Part shown: piece by piece, positions 51,830 through 60,878 of the stretch
Layout: every line of letters starts with the position of its first letter
Position numbering within the stretch: position 1 is the stretch's first letter
NCBI GenBank assembly: GCA_903822175.1
Contig: CAIJOB010000019.1
Span: forward strand, 1-64,000
From: an uncultured Alphaproteobacteria bacterium
GTDB lineage: Bacteria > Pseudomonadota > Alphaproteobacteria > Caulobacterales > Caulobacteraceae
Length of the DNA: 64,000 bases
Direction of reading: 5' to 3'
Program-made: the position numbers and the translations under genes
The notes under the pieces: model-generated
The model's database searches: none
Told to the model about the DNA's origin: nothing
The model's input: only the letters and a program-made list of their open reading frames with translations

Positions 51830-51898
51830 GCGTCTTCTCTGAAGACACCCCACCATCACCGACTTTAATAGCCCGGCGCTCGCGCCGGGCTCTTTTTT
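51830..51898 (+). ncRNA. Candidate CtrA-controlled small RNA
   Basis: No open gene on the plus strand precedes the terminator at 51870, yet the terminator is strong, so a short transcript is implied. Between the CtrA box and the terminator lie a perfect hairpin GTCTTC-TCT-GAAGAC (51832-51846), then a single-stranded C-rich stretch (accccaccatcacc) and an A/T-rich linker. Start site is inferred from the distance to the CtrA box and is uncertain by about 10-20 bases. Not recognised as a named RNA family. Confidence 0.5.
51870..51898 (+). terminator. Orphan intrinsic terminator
   Basis: Stem AGCCCGGCG / CGCCGGGCT with loop CTCG, followed by CTTTTTT. The nearest upstream gene (mpl) is on the other strand and points away, so the terminator must end an unannotated plus-strand transcript. 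Confidence 0.9.
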
Positions 51899-51980
51899 CG
51901 AGTGCGCCGGTCGGTCGCGCCGACCCGGCTTGCAAGGCGGCGCACTGTAACTTATACCCCGCCGCTCTCGACGGCCCTGA

Positions 51981-52056
51981 TCCCGGATAGCTCAGTTGGT
52001 AGAGCAGTCGGCTGTTAACCGACTTGTCGCAGGTTCGAGTCCTGCTCCGGGAGCCA
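51981..52056 (+). tRNA. tRNA-Asn (anticodon GTT), CCA encoded
   Basis: Acceptor TCCCGGA pairs TCCGGGA; D-arm GCTC-AGTTGGTA-GAGC; anticodon stem with CTGTTAA loop (GTT); T-arm GCAGG-TTCGAGT-CCTGC; genomic CCA end. 76 bases. Confidence 0.98.
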
Positions 52057-52199
52057 TCGTCCCCCGCCGCTGATCGCGGCGTCCTTGGCCCCTCCTCCAG
52101 AAATTCTCATCGCCGCTGAAGAACCTTTGGATTTCAATTCCTATCGTTTGAGTAGGAAATAAGGCGCGACGGTTCGGGGTTCGAACCTGGAGGCGCGCC
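52057..52199. other. Intergenic region between tRNA-Asn and the redox operon
   Basis: 143 bases carrying presumably the operon promoter. A tRNA-like T-arm string (ggggttcgaacc) at 52176-52187 has no acceptor or anticodon arm. No gene seen. Confidence 0.5.
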
Positions 52200-52724
52200 A
52201 TGGTTCTTCGACGTCCGCTCCGCGGGCTTGGCTTCATCGTCCTGGCGGCCCTCGCCTTGGGGGGTGAGGCGGTGCGAGCGCAGCCGGCCGCGCCCGCTGG
52301 CGGCGAAACGGTGACCTGGACGGCGCCGGAACCCGGCGGTGACAGCGTCAAGCCCGGCGGCCGAGCCCTCCTCACGCTGCGCGGGACCGTGCGCCCCGGC
52401 TGGCACGTCTATGGCCTCAACCAGGCGCCGACCGGACCGACGCCGCTGCGGGTGGCGGTGGAGGCCAACGAGACCGCGCGCGCAGACGGGGCGCCGAAGG
52501 GCAGCCCGCCGGTCAAGGAACACAGCCGCGCGTTCGACGCCGACACGGAGTTCTACGCCACCGCCTTCACGGTCACCGCGCCGGTGCGCATCGCAGCCCA
52601 CGCCGCCGCCGGCCGCCAGCAGGTTCCGGTCAGCGTCCAGTTCCAGACCTGCAACGGCGATATCTGCCAGCCGCCGAAGACGGTGCGCGTCCTGGCCGCC
52701 GTGAACATCAAGGCGGGTGGCTAA
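52200..52724 (+). CDS. Stand-alone DsbD N-terminal (alpha) domain protein
   Basis: 174 aa with a signal peptide (MVLRRPLRGLGFIVLAALAL to RAQP). The immunoglobulin-like DsbD-alpha domain shows LRGTVRPGWHVYGLNQ and the redox pair Cys151 and Cys156 (TCNGDICQPP). In full DsbD this domain takes electrons from the membrane domain and gives them to periplasmic partners; here it stands alone, without the membrane or gamma domains. First gene of a three-gene run with a mono-haem protein and a TlpA-like thioredoxin protein; the next gene begins four bases after its stop. Confidence 0.85.
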   Translation: MVLRRPLRGLGFIVLAALALGGEAVRAQPAAPAGGETVTWTAPEPGGDSVKPGGRALLTLRGTVRPGWHVYGLNQAPTGPTPLRVAVEANETARADGAPKGSPPVKEHSRAFDADTEFYATAFTVTAPVRIAAHAAAGRQQVPVSVQFQTCNGDICQPPKTVRVLAAVNIKAGG

Positions 52725-52728
52725 GGCC

Positions 52729-54141
52729 ATGTGGCGGTTGGCCATTCCTGCTGTCCTGCTGGGCGCGATCATCGCGGTCGCCGGCTATTTCGGTGCGCCA
52801 GCGCGGGCGCAGATCGCCGTGCAGAACCAGGGCTATGTGCCGTTCAGCGAAGCGCCGATCTACTACCGCAGCGCCCCGCTCAGCGATCCGGTGGCGGTGC
52901 TGCAGCAGCAAATCGAGGCGGGCAAGGTCAAGCTGACCTACGAGCCCGCGCACGGTTATCTGAAGTCGGTGCTGAGCCTGCTGAAGGTGCCGGAAAGCTC
53001 GCAGACGCTGGTGTTCTCGAAGACCAGTTTCCAGTCCTCGAAAATCTCTCCGGAGCACCCGCGCGCGCTCTATTACAACGACGACGTCTACGTGGGGGCC
53101 GTCCACGACGGCAAGGCGATCGAGGTCATCTCCTTCGATCCGAAACAGGGCGCGATCTTCTATCTCCTCGATGAGCCGAAGGCCGATCAGCCGGCCATCC
53201 AGCGCGCCGAGTTGGACTGCACCCAGTGCCATATCGCGGCGGGAACGCGCGGCGTGCCAGGCGTGCTGCTGCGCTCGGTGTTTTCCACGACCTCCGGCGT
53301 GCCGTCCTCGCGGCTGCCCTCGTTCATCACCGACCAGAAGAGCGCCTGGAAGGACCGCTGGGGCGGCTGGTATCTGACCGGCGGCCAGGGCCCGGCGTCG
53401 ATGGCTAATGTCGCGCTGGTCGGGGCCGCGCCCACCTCTGAGGCCGCCGCCAAGCTGGCGCCGGAGCTGGCCCCGATCCCGTCGTTCGACGCGCAGGCCT
53501 ATCTGACCCGGGGCAGCGACCCGGTCGCCCTGCTGGTGCTGGCGCACCAGACGCAGATGCACAACCTGATCACTCTGACCAACTACCAGACCCGCCTGGC
53601 GCTCTATGCGCTTGGCAAAGGCTCTGGCGGTGATGTGGCCGCGCCCAGCCTTGAGGCCCTGCCGGAGGCGGCGCGGGCGCAGATCGAGCGGCCGGCGGAA
53701 CAGTTGCTCCGCTACATGCTGTTCGTGGGCGAGACGCCCCTGGGCGGCCAGGACGCGCGCAAGGCAGTCGCCGCCTCGGCCTATGCGCGGGAGTTCGCGG
53801 CGCGCGGGCCCTACGACGCCAAGCGCCGCTCGCTGCGCGACTTCGACCTGCACGACCGCATCTTCCGCTACCCCTGCAGCTACCTGATCTACTCCCAGGC
53901 GTTTGACGCCCTGCCCGAGCCGGCCAAGGGCTACGTCCTTCACCGCCTGCTGCAGGTGCTGACGGGCCAGGACCAGAGCCCCGATTTCGCCGGCCTGTCG
54001 CCCACCGACCGCGCGGCGATCCTGTCGATCCTCATCGCGACCAAGCCCGGCCTGCCGGCCGAATGGCGCGGCTACGCCCACACCAACCATCTGCGGACCG
54101 CGGACCTGCGGCCCACCACAGCTCAACCCAAGGAGGGCTAG
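52729..54141 (+). CDS. Periplasmic mono-haem c-type protein
   Basis: 470 aa with a signal peptide (MWRLAIPAVLLGAIIAVAG to ARAQIA). A single CXXCH (DCTQCH, Cys164, Cys167, His168) predicts one covalent haem c. The remaining sequence is helical and lacks a recognised family for me; it contains TTSGVPSSRLPSFITDQ and many Trp/Tyr near the haem. A GTG at 52717 is an alternative start. Between a DsbD-alpha domain and a TlpA-like thioredoxin gene, it probably carries electrons in a periplasmic redox chain. Confidence 0.75.
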   Translation: MWRLAIPAVLLGAIIAVAGYFGAPARAQIAVQNQGYVPFSEAPIYYRSAPLSDPVAVLQQQIEAGKVKLTYEPAHGYLKSVLSLLKVPESSQTLVFSKTSFQSSKISPEHPRALYYNDDVYVGAVHDGKAIEVISFDPKQGAIFYLLDEPKADQPAIQRAELDCTQCHIAAGTRGVPGVLLRSVFSTTSGVPSSRLPSFITDQKSAWKDRWGGWYLTGGQGPASMANVALVGAAPTSEAAAKLAPELAPIPSFDAQAYLTRGSDPVALLVLAHQTQMHNLITLTNYQTRLALYALGKGSGGDVAAPSLEALPEAARAQIERPAEQLLRYMLFVGETPLGGQDARKAVAASAYAREFAARGPYDAKRRSLRDFDLHDRIFRYPCSYLIYSQAFDALPEPAKGYVLHRLLQVLTGQDQSPDFAGLSPTDRAAILSILIATKPGLPAEWRGYAHTNHLRTADLRPTTAQPKEG

Positions 54142-54144
54142 GAC

Positions 54145-55527
54145 ATGAAGACGCTTCTCAAGGCCGCCGCGCTCGCGGCGACGATGCTTTCGACTGGTGG
54201 CGCGGCGCTGGCTGCCGGACCAGGCGCTGACGGAGCGGCCGTCGATGGCCGCTGGGACGCCGTCCTGGTGCGCAACGGGACCGAGATCCCCTTCCGCCTG
54301 GACATCAAGGGCGACGGCCCGACGCTCCAGGGCGTGTTCTACAACGGCTTCCAGCCCTACGACGGCACGACCAGCGCAAGCTTCAAGGACGGTCAGCTGA
54401 CGCTCAAGGTCGAGCACTACCTGACCACCATCAACGCCAAGCTGGACGGGGGCCAACTCGCGGGCTCAGCAGTCGCCCAGAACCGGGAGTCCAGCGCCGA
54501 CTACAGCTTCCACGCCGTGCGCCACGTGGACACCGCCCCTGGCGCGGCGCATGCGCCGCAGATCGCCGGGTCCTGGGTGATCCCGCTGGCCGTGCCCTCG
54601 TCAAAGGGCGAGAAGGCTTTCCGGCTGATAGTCGACCAGCGGGGCGACGAGGTGGCCGCCTCGATCCTGCGCATCGACGGCGACACCGGCGGCTACAGCG
54701 GGACGTTCAAGGACGGCCAGTGGGTGCTCAGCCACTTCGACGGCGGCCGGCCCGGCGTGATCGTGGTCAAGCCGAACGCCGACGGCACGCTGGAGGTCCG
54801 CCAGCAGAGCGACCGCGCCGCCGTGGCGAGCAAGATCAGCACCAAAGGCGACGATTACTCGACCGCGGCTACGGCGCCGTCCGACGGCCGATATGCGCCG
54901 ACGCTGACCGCCTATCGCGCGAAGGTCGCGGCGGCTGAGGGCCTGCCCGCGCCGGAGGATGTGCTGAAGCACACCACCGCGCGGGATGGGAACGAGCGCT
55001 TTGCGTTCAACTTCCCCGACGCCAGCGGAAAGCTGGTCTCCAGCGATGACCCCCGCTTCAAGGGCAAGGTGGTGTTGGCCATCGTGACCGGCACCTGGTG
55101 CCCGAACTGCCATGACGAGGCCCAGTACCTGGTCGAGCTCGACAAGAAGTACCGCGACAAGGGCCTGGCCATCGTCGCCCTCGACTTCGAGGAGGCAGAG
55201 CAGCAGGCGGGCCTGCAGCGCGCCAAGGCGTTCATCGACAAGTACGGCGCGAAGTACACCTACCTCTATCCGGGCACGCCCGCGCAGATGTGGGAGAAGG
55301 TGCCGCAACTGCAGCACCTGGACACCTGGCCGGCCACCGTCTTCATCGGCCGCGACGGCAAGGTGGCGGCGGTTCATTCCGGCTTCGCATCGCCGTCGAC
55401 CGGCGAATTCCACGCCGAGTTGAGGCAGGAGTTCACCTCGCGCATCGAGCAACTGCTGGCGCAAACCGCGCCGGCGAACGTCGCCACCACCGCCACGACA
55501 GCGGCGCAAGCCGCGGGGTCCAACTAG
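54145..55527 (+). CDS. TlpA-like thioredoxin-domain protein
   Basis: 460 aa with a signal peptide (AALAATMLSTGGAALAAGP). The N-terminal 280 residues are beta-rich and unassigned; the C-terminal thioredoxin-like domain (about 290-430) has the active site TGTWCPNCHDEA (Cys319, Cys322), KGLAIVALDFEEA and TWPATVFIGRDGKV. The start is 3 bases after the previous stop. A reductant such as DsbD-alpha could reduce its CPNC; the substrate may be apocytochrome or a peroxide. Confidence 0.88.
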   Translation: MKTLLKAAALAATMLSTGGAALAAGPGADGAAVDGRWDAVLVRNGTEIPFRLDIKGDGPTLQGVFYNGFQPYDGTTSASFKDGQLTLKVEHYLTTINAKLDGGQLAGSAVAQNRESSADYSFHAVRHVDTAPGAAHAPQIAGSWVIPLAVPSSKGEKAFRLIVDQRGDEVAASILRIDGDTGGYSGTFKDGQWVLSHFDGGRPGVIVVKPNADGTLEVRQQSDRAAVASKISTKGDDYSTAATAPSDGRYAPTLTAYRAKVAAAEGLPAPEDVLKHTTARDGNERFAFNFPDASGKLVSSDDPRFKGKVVLAIVTGTWCPNCHDEAQYLVELDKKYRDKGLAIVALDFEEAEQQAGLQRAKAFIDKYGAKYTYLYPGTPAQMWEKVPQLQHLDTWPATVFIGRDGKVAAVHSGFASPSTGEFHAELRQEFTSRIEQLLAQTAPANVATTATTAAQAAGSN

Positions 55528-55620
55528 GCGGCGGGCAAGGCGGAGGCGCGCTCCCCCGCGCCTCCGCCGACCCCATGCGCAATTTGAACCGCAGGCGCGG
55601 AGCGCCGTTGAAAGTCGGGC

Positions 55621-57006
55621 ATGGTCAGAGGCAACCGTTCCGCTGCGTCGACCATCGCCGTCATCGGCGGCGGGTTCAGCGGCCTGCTGACCGCCGTCCA
55701 TCTGCTGCGGAAAGACCCCGGCCTCATCGTTCGGCTGATCGAGCGGGCGCCGCACTTTGGTCTCGGCCGCGCCTACGCCACCGGCGACGCCAATCACCTG
55801 CTGAACGTGCGGGTGGCCAATATGAGCGCCTTCCAGGATCAGCCGCGTCACTTCGCCGACTGGCTCGCGGCGGCCGGCGATCTGGCGGACAATCGGGCCG
55901 GCGAAGGCGCCTTTGTCAGCCGCGGCCGCTACGGCGACTATCTGCAGAGCCTGCTGCGCGATCACGTCGGCGACGCGGGCAACGCTGGGCGTCTGCTCCT
56001 TGAGCAGGACGAGGCCGTGGCCATCCGGCGCTCGGCGGAAGGTTACGAGGTTCGCCTGGCGCTGGGCCGCAGTTTCGGAGCCGCCGCCGTTGTCCTGGCC
56101 GTGGGGCTGGGGCCTCCGAGGTTTCCGGCGGTCGCCTCGGCCGACGTGCTGAGCCGGCGGACCTTCGTCGGCGATCCCTGGGGCGGCGACCTGAGCCATC
56201 TGCCGGACGGTGACATCCTCCTGCTCGGCGCAGGCCTCTCCATGTGCGATGTCGCGCTCAGCCTTGACCGCCCAGGACGGCGGCTGCTGGCCCTCTCCCG
56301 TCACGGCCTCGTCCCACGCACCCACGGCCCCGCGCCGGCCTCCGAACCGCCGAGCGGGCCCTTCGATACCCCACGAGAGGCCTTGCGGGCTTTGCGCCTC
56401 CACGCCCGAGGTGTGGGTTGGCGCAGCGCTGTCGACAGCATCAGGCCCGTCACCACCACCGTCTGGCAAGGCTGGAGCGAACCCGAACGTCGGCGGTTCC
56501 TGCGCCATCTGCTGCCCTGGTGGGACGCCCATCGCCACCGCCTCTCCCCGGCGAGTGAAGAACGGCTGGCCCAGGCCGTCGCGAATGAACGCCTGTCGGT
56601 GCTTGCCGGCCGGCTGGAGGCGCTGAACGAGGCCGGCGAAGGCTTTCGGGCCACGATCCGCCTGCGGGGCCGGCGCCTAGCAGTGGATCGCCACTATGCC
56701 GCGGTCGTCAACTGCACCGGCCTGACCGGAGACCTGAAGGCGTCACCCCTCCTTGAGGACCTACAGGCCCAGGGTCTGGCGCGGCCGGACGGCCTGGGCC
56801 TTGGCCTCGACGTCTCCGCAGACGGCGCCTTGGTGGGCGCCGACGGCCGTCCGGTGCGTGGGCTTCACGCGGTGGGCCCGCTGACGCGCGGCAAGCACTG
56901 GGAGGCGATCGCCGTCCCAGACCTGCGCGTGCAGACAGCCGCCGTCTCCAGGGCCGTCCTCGCCCAGACGCCCCGCTGCGGAAGCGCCCCGCTTCCTACG
57001 GCTTGA
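55621..57006 (+). CDS. FAD/NAD(P)-binding oxidoreductase
   Basis: 461 aa. Dinucleotide-binding motif IAVIGGGFSGLL (residues 12-23), a second nucleotide motif ILLLGAGLSMCDVAL, and NCTGLTGD near the C-terminal FAD contact. The pattern HLLNVRVANMSAFQDQP is typical of the PF13454-type FAD-NAD(P) binding family, of unknown reaction. Soluble. Convergent with the serine-hydrolase gene, whose stop region overlaps by 11 bases. Confidence 0.87.
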   Translation: MVRGNRSAASTIAVIGGGFSGLLTAVHLLRKDPGLIVRLIERAPHFGLGRAYATGDANHLLNVRVANMSAFQDQPRHFADWLAAAGDLADNRAGEGAFVSRGRYGDYLQSLLRDHVGDAGNAGRLLLEQDEAVAIRRSAEGYEVRLALGRSFGAAAVVLAVGLGPPRFPAVASADVLSRRTFVGDPWGGDLSHLPDGDILLLGAGLSMCDVALSLDRPGRRLLALSRHGLVPRTHGPAPASEPPSGPFDTPREALRALRLHARGVGWRSAVDSIRPVTTTVWQGWSEPERRRFLRHLLPWWDAHRHRLSPASEERLAQAVANERLSVLAGRLEALNEAGEGFRATIRLRGRRLAVDRHYAAVVNCTGLTGDLKASPLLEDLQAQGLARPDGLGLGLDVSADGALVGADGRPVRGLHAVGPLTRGKHWEAIAVPDLRVQTAAVSRAVLAQTPRCGSAPLPTA

Positions 57007-58273
57007 CCAGGGCGTCGTAGATCCAGGCGCGGTTCTTGCGCTGGTATTCCATGGCGCGCTCGCGGTTCTGGATCATGAAGACCATGAAGAGGTCGTTCTT
57101 CGGATCGACCCAGAACTCGGTGCCGGCGATGCCCCACCAGCTGTAGGTGCCGTTGCCCGGGCGGGCCTGCTTGTCGTCGATGACCACCGAGCCGCCGAGG
57201 CCAAAGCCCATGCCGGGGCCGGGGAAGAACACGCCGGCGCCGCGGATCGCAGGCGTCGTCTGGTCGACGCGCATCTTGGCGACGCTCTCGGGCTTCAGGA
57301 TGCGCACGCCTTTGTATTCGCCGTTGTTCTGCAGCATCAGGGCGAAGCGCAGGTAGTCCTCGGCGGTGGACGAAATGCCGCCGCCGCCGGAGAACAGCAC
57401 CGGCTTCTTGGTGTAGTCGAAGAAGGGATTGCCGAGGCCCGGCAGGTTGCTGGCGGCCAGCGGTTCGGCGAAGCGCGCCTTCCTGTCGGCAGGTTGCCAG
57501 AAGCCGGTCTCGGTCATGCCCAGCGGGCCGGTGACGCGTTCCTTGACCGCCACGTCCAGCGTCTTGCCGCTGGCGACCTCGACCACCGCGCCCAGGATGT
57601 CGATGGAGCGGCCGTAGTACCAGGCCGTGCCCGGTTCAGTGCGCAGCGGCAGCTTGGCGACGATCTTGGCGTAGTCGCGCAGCTTGATGTCGTCACGGTT
57701 CTCGCCACCGGCGTCCCAGGCCTTGGCGAGCGCGCTGGTCGGCTGGATGAAGCCGTAGATCAGGCCGGAGGTGTGGCTCATCAGGTTGCGGACCAGCATC
57801 GGCCTGGTGGCCGGCTTGGTCGTGCCGTCCGCCTGCCAGACCACCAGGTTGGCGTATTCCGGCAGGTAGTTGGAGACCGGCGCGTCGAGGTCGAGCTTGC
57901 CCTCCTCCACCAGCGTCATGGCCGTCACCGCGACGATCGGCTTGGTCATGGAGAAGACGCGGAAGATCGTCTTGTCGTTGGGGACCGCCGTCTGGCCGGG
58001 CCCCTGGACTCCGAAGCCTTCCTGGAAGGCGACCTTGCCGTGGCGGCCGATCAGCAGATAGGCGCCAGCGAGCTTGCCCGCGGCCACGTCCGCCTTCAGC
58101 CCTTCCTCGGCGACCTTCAGCTTGGCCGGATCGAAGCCCAGCGCCACCGGGTCGCCCGGGACGATCGAAGAGACCTTCGGATCGGCGACGCCCTTCGGCG
58201 CGGCGAAGCCGGGCGTTGCGGCGCCCAGCGCCAGCGCGGCCATGGCGGCGGCGGCAAATATTCTGCGTATCAT
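56996..58273 (-). CDS. Serine hydrolase (class C beta-lactamase/DD-peptidase-like)
   Basis: 425 aa with a signal peptide (MIRRIFAAAAMAALALGAAT). SxxK nucleophile at Ser108-Lys111 (VFSMTKPIVA), LVRNLMSHTSGL as the family HTSG motif, and YYGRSIDILG taking the place of the Tyr-x-Asn motif. The fold covers penicillin-binding esterases, D-amino peptidases and esterases, so a specific substrate is not assigned. Start at 58273 follows ggaggacc. Convergent with the FAD gene. Confidence 0.9.
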   Translation of the reverse strand: MIRRIFAAAAMAALALGAATPGFAAPKGVADPKVSSIVPGDPVALGFDPAKLKVAEEGLKADVAAGKLAGAYLLIGRHGKVAFQEGFGVQGPGQTAVPNDKTIFRVFSMTKPIVAVTAMTLVEEGKLDLDAPVSNYLPEYANLVVWQADGTTKPATRPMLVRNLMSHTSGLIYGFIQPTSALAKAWDAGGENRDDIKLRDYAKIVAKLPLRTEPGTAWYYGRSIDILGAVVEVASGKTLDVAVKERVTGPLGMTETGFWQPADRKARFAEPLAASNLPGLGNPFFDYTKKPVLFSGGGGISSTAEDYLRFALMLQNNGEYKGVRILKPESVAKMRVDQTTPAIRGAGVFFPGPGMGFGLGGSVVIDDKQARPGNGTYSWWGIAGTEFWVDPKNDLFMVFMIQNRERAMEYQRKNRAWIYDALVKP

Positions 58274-58375
58274 CTGGAAGGTCCTCCCCTTTATGAGCAC
58301 TGATGGCTCATTTCCCTCGGCGCTGGCAATGGCCTCCTGCTTGGCGGGCCGGCGGGGCGCCTATAAGCAACGCCC

Positions 58376-59722
58376 ATGACGGACGAGACAGACGCCGAAC
58401 GGCGCAGGGCGCTGGCGGAGCGCGCCGAAACCGACCTAGAGCGCTGGGGCAATCCGGACGCGCTGATGGCGGCTTGGGACGGGCGCGCGAAGATCGCCGC
58501 GGACTTCATTCCGCGCGGCGCGCGGGTGCTCGATCTCGGCTGCGGCGCCATGGCGGTCGAACGGTTCCTGCCCGCCGACTGCGCCTATCAGCCCTGCGAT
58601 CTCGCCGCGCGCGACGAGCGGACCCTGATCTGCGATTTCAACGCCGGCGAGTTTCCCGAGGTGGAGTGTGACGTCGCCGTGGTGCTCGGCGTGCTGGAAT
58701 ACCTGGCCGATGTGCCGGCCTTCCTGCGCCGCCTGCGCGCGCTCGGGAAACCAATCGTCGTCAGCTACAGCCTGGCCGGCGAAGGGCCCGCCGATCGCCG
58801 CGCGCTGGGCTGGATGAACGACTACAGCCGCGCCGAATTCGGAGGCCTGTTGAAGGCGGCCGGCTTCAACCGCGCCTTCGCCCGCGGCATCGAGAACGGC
58901 CAGGTCTTGATGCGGCTCGACCCCACGGCGCCGCCGCAGGTCGCCGAGAAGACTGTCTGGGTCCTGTCGCACAGCAACGTCGCCAACTTCGGCGACCGGC
59001 TGGGCGTGCAGCTGCTGAGCCAGGTGCTGCCGCCCCATGCCGTCGTGCGCCACCTGCAGCACAAGCCGTTTGAGGCGCCCCCGGAGGGCGAACCCGACCT
59101 GCTGATCCTGGGGCTCGGCAACAGCCTCTACACGCCGCTGCTCACCGACGAGCTGGCGGCGCTGATCGCGCGCGCGCCGGTCAGCATCGGCATCTTTGGC
59201 ACCCAGTACCGCGAGGCCATGGACTGCGCGCGGTTGGAGGGCGTGATCGGGCGCCTGCACAGCTGGTACGCCCGCTACGAGGAGGACGCGCTGATCTATG
59301 GCCAGGGGCGCGGCAATGTCCGCCATCTTGGCGACTGGCTGATCGACGCCTTTCCCATGAGCCGGCCGACCGATGACGAGATGCTGATCATCGACGCGAG
59401 CTTCGATATGGAGACGCCGCTGGACCGCACGATCGCCAGGATTCAGCGCCACCGCTCGGTGATGTCGGCCAGGCTGCATCCCCTGCTCTGCGCGCTCACC
59501 TCGGCCGAGACGGTGGGCTATGAGGAACAGTGGGCCAAGGACGCCTGGGCCGGTGGCGCGAGCTCGGGCAAGTTCCGCTCCATGCTGATGGACGTGTTCG
59601 GGATGGCCTGGTCGTCGGACCATATGTGGCGCGTCGATCGCTCAGCGGTGATCGGCTACAAGGCCAAGGTGGCCGCCAACCTCAGCGGACTGCGCGCCGA
59701 GCTGGCGGAATTGCTGGCCTGA
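58376..59722 (+). CDS. Fusion of SAM methyltransferase and polysaccharide pyruvyl-transferase-like domains
   Basis: 448 aa. N-terminal class I methyltransferase (VLDLGCGAMAVERFLP, LICDFNAGEFPEVECDVAVV, VVLGVLEYLADV). From about residue 190 a second domain starts (VWVLSHSNVANFGDRLGVQL) with ILGLGNSLYTP, GIFGTQYREAM and SVMSARLHPLLCAL, the pattern of CsaB-type polysaccharide pyruvyl transferases. Soluble. It is followed five bases later by a TPR-glycosyltransferase gene, so both likely act on a surface polysaccharide. Confidence 0.8.
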   Translation: MTDETDAERRRALAERAETDLERWGNPDALMAAWDGRAKIAADFIPRGARVLDLGCGAMAVERFLPADCAYQPCDLAARDERTLICDFNAGEFPEVECDVAVVLGVLEYLADVPAFLRRLRALGKPIVVSYSLAGEGPADRRALGWMNDYSRAEFGGLLKAAGFNRAFARGIENGQVLMRLDPTAPPQVAEKTVWVLSHSNVANFGDRLGVQLLSQVLPPHAVVRHLQHKPFEAPPEGEPDLLILGLGNSLYTPLLTDELAALIARAPVSIGIFGTQYREAMDCARLEGVIGRLHSWYARYEEDALIYGQGRGNVRHLGDWLIDAFPMSRPTDDEMLIIDASFDMETPLDRTIARIQRHRSVMSARLHPLLCALTSAETVGYEEQWAKDAWAGGASSGKFRSMLMDVFGMAWSSDHMWRVDRSAVIGYKAKVAANLSGLRAELAELLA

Positions 59723-59727
59723 CCGCG

Positions 59728-60780
59728 ATGAGCGAGCCGCCGACCTACCGCGCCATCGACATCGCCTACACCCTGCACATGCGGGGCGACCTGGCGGCGG
59801 CGGAAACGCGCTACCACGCCATCATCGAAGCGGCCGGCGACGAGGCGATGGACGCCCGCAACAACCTGGTCGGCCTCTATCGAGACCAGCACCGGTGGGC
59901 GGAGGCTGAGGGGGTGATGCGCGACGCCCTGGCGGTCAGCCCGGCCGACCCGGATTGGCGCTTCCGCCTGGGCTGCTCGCGGCTGGCCGAAGGCGACTTC
60001 GCGCAAGGCTGGCCGCTGTTCGAGGCGCGGCGCGGGATCACCCGCGGCCGCGTACCCGTCCCGCCCCTGCCGTTCCCCGAGTGGCGCGGCGAGGCGGTCG
60101 ACTCCCTGCTGGTCTGGCCCGAGCAGGGGTTCGGCGATGTGATCCAATTCTCCCGCTACCTGCCCTTGCTGCGGGCGCGAGGGATTTCGGTGACCCTGGC
60201 CTGCAAGGCGCCGCTCGTGCGGCTGCTCAGCCCACTGGCCGGCCGGGTCGAGGCGCTGCGGAACGGCATGGCGCTGCCGGCGCAGGACGCCTGGTGTCTG
60301 ATCGGCTCTCTGCCGCTGATCTGCGGGACCACGCTCGACAGCATCCCGCCCTCGGCGCTGACGCGGCCGGCCCACCAGGGCGTGGGCCTCGGCGTGGTCA
60401 CCCGGGGCGATCCCAACCACTTCAATGACGCCAACCGCTCGCTGAGCGATGAGGCCGCCGCCGAGCTTCTGGCGCTCCCCGGCGTGGTCAGCCTGCGGCC
60501 GGAGGACACCGGCGCTGCGGATTTCCAGGCCACCGCTGAGATCATCGCCAGTCTGGACGCCGTGATCAGCGTCGACACCGCGGTCGCTCACCTCGCCGCT
60601 TCGCTGGGCAAGCCGACCTGGATCCTGCTGCCCTATCTCAATCCCGACTGGCGCTGGCTGCGCGGGCGGCCGGACAGTCCCTGGTATCCGAGCGTGCGGC
60701 TGGTCCGCCAGCCCGCGTCGGGAGACTGGCGCACGGTAATCGACACGGTGAAACAGGAGCTGGCCGAACGGGCCGCCTAG
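59728..60780 (+). CDS. TPR-containing glycosyltransferase (GT9-like)
   Basis: 350 aa. N-terminal TPR-like helices (about residues 5-100: AIDIAYTLHMRGDLAAAETR, RWAEAEGVMRDALAVSPADP). C-terminal GT-B-like domain with LLVWPEQGFGDVIQFSRYLP and ISVDTAVAHLAASLGKPTW, the ADP-heptose-transferase-like signature (V/IDTxxxH). Second gene of the two-gene unit with the pyruvyl-transferase fusion; may glycosylate a surface structure. Start at 59728 is the ATG 5 bases after the upstream stop. Confidence 0.87.
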   Translation: MSEPPTYRAIDIAYTLHMRGDLAAAETRYHAIIEAAGDEAMDARNNLVGLYRDQHRWAEAEGVMRDALAVSPADPDWRFRLGCSRLAEGDFAQGWPLFEARRGITRGRVPVPPLPFPEWRGEAVDSLLVWPEQGFGDVIQFSRYLPLLRARGISVTLACKAPLVRLLSPLAGRVEALRNGMALPAQDAWCLIGSLPLICGTTLDSIPPSALTRPAHQGVGLGVVTRGDPNHFNDANRSLSDEAAAELLALPGVVSLRPEDTGAADFQATAEIIASLDAVISVDTAVAHLAASLGKPTWILLPYLNPDWRWLRGRPDSPWYPSVRLVRQPASGDWRTVIDTVKQELAERAA

Positions 60781-60878
60781 CGCCGCCACATCCAACCGTC
60801 GCTGCATCCATTCCGTTGGTCGCGCGGCGGGCCTGGGGTTTCTTGCGCGCCGTGGATGGCCGTGATCTCTCAGGACCG

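Noticed and set aside
52171..52190. tRNA-like T-arm string (ggttcggggttcgaacctgg)
   Set aside because: No acceptor, D or anticodon arm around it, and the loop register is off by one base.
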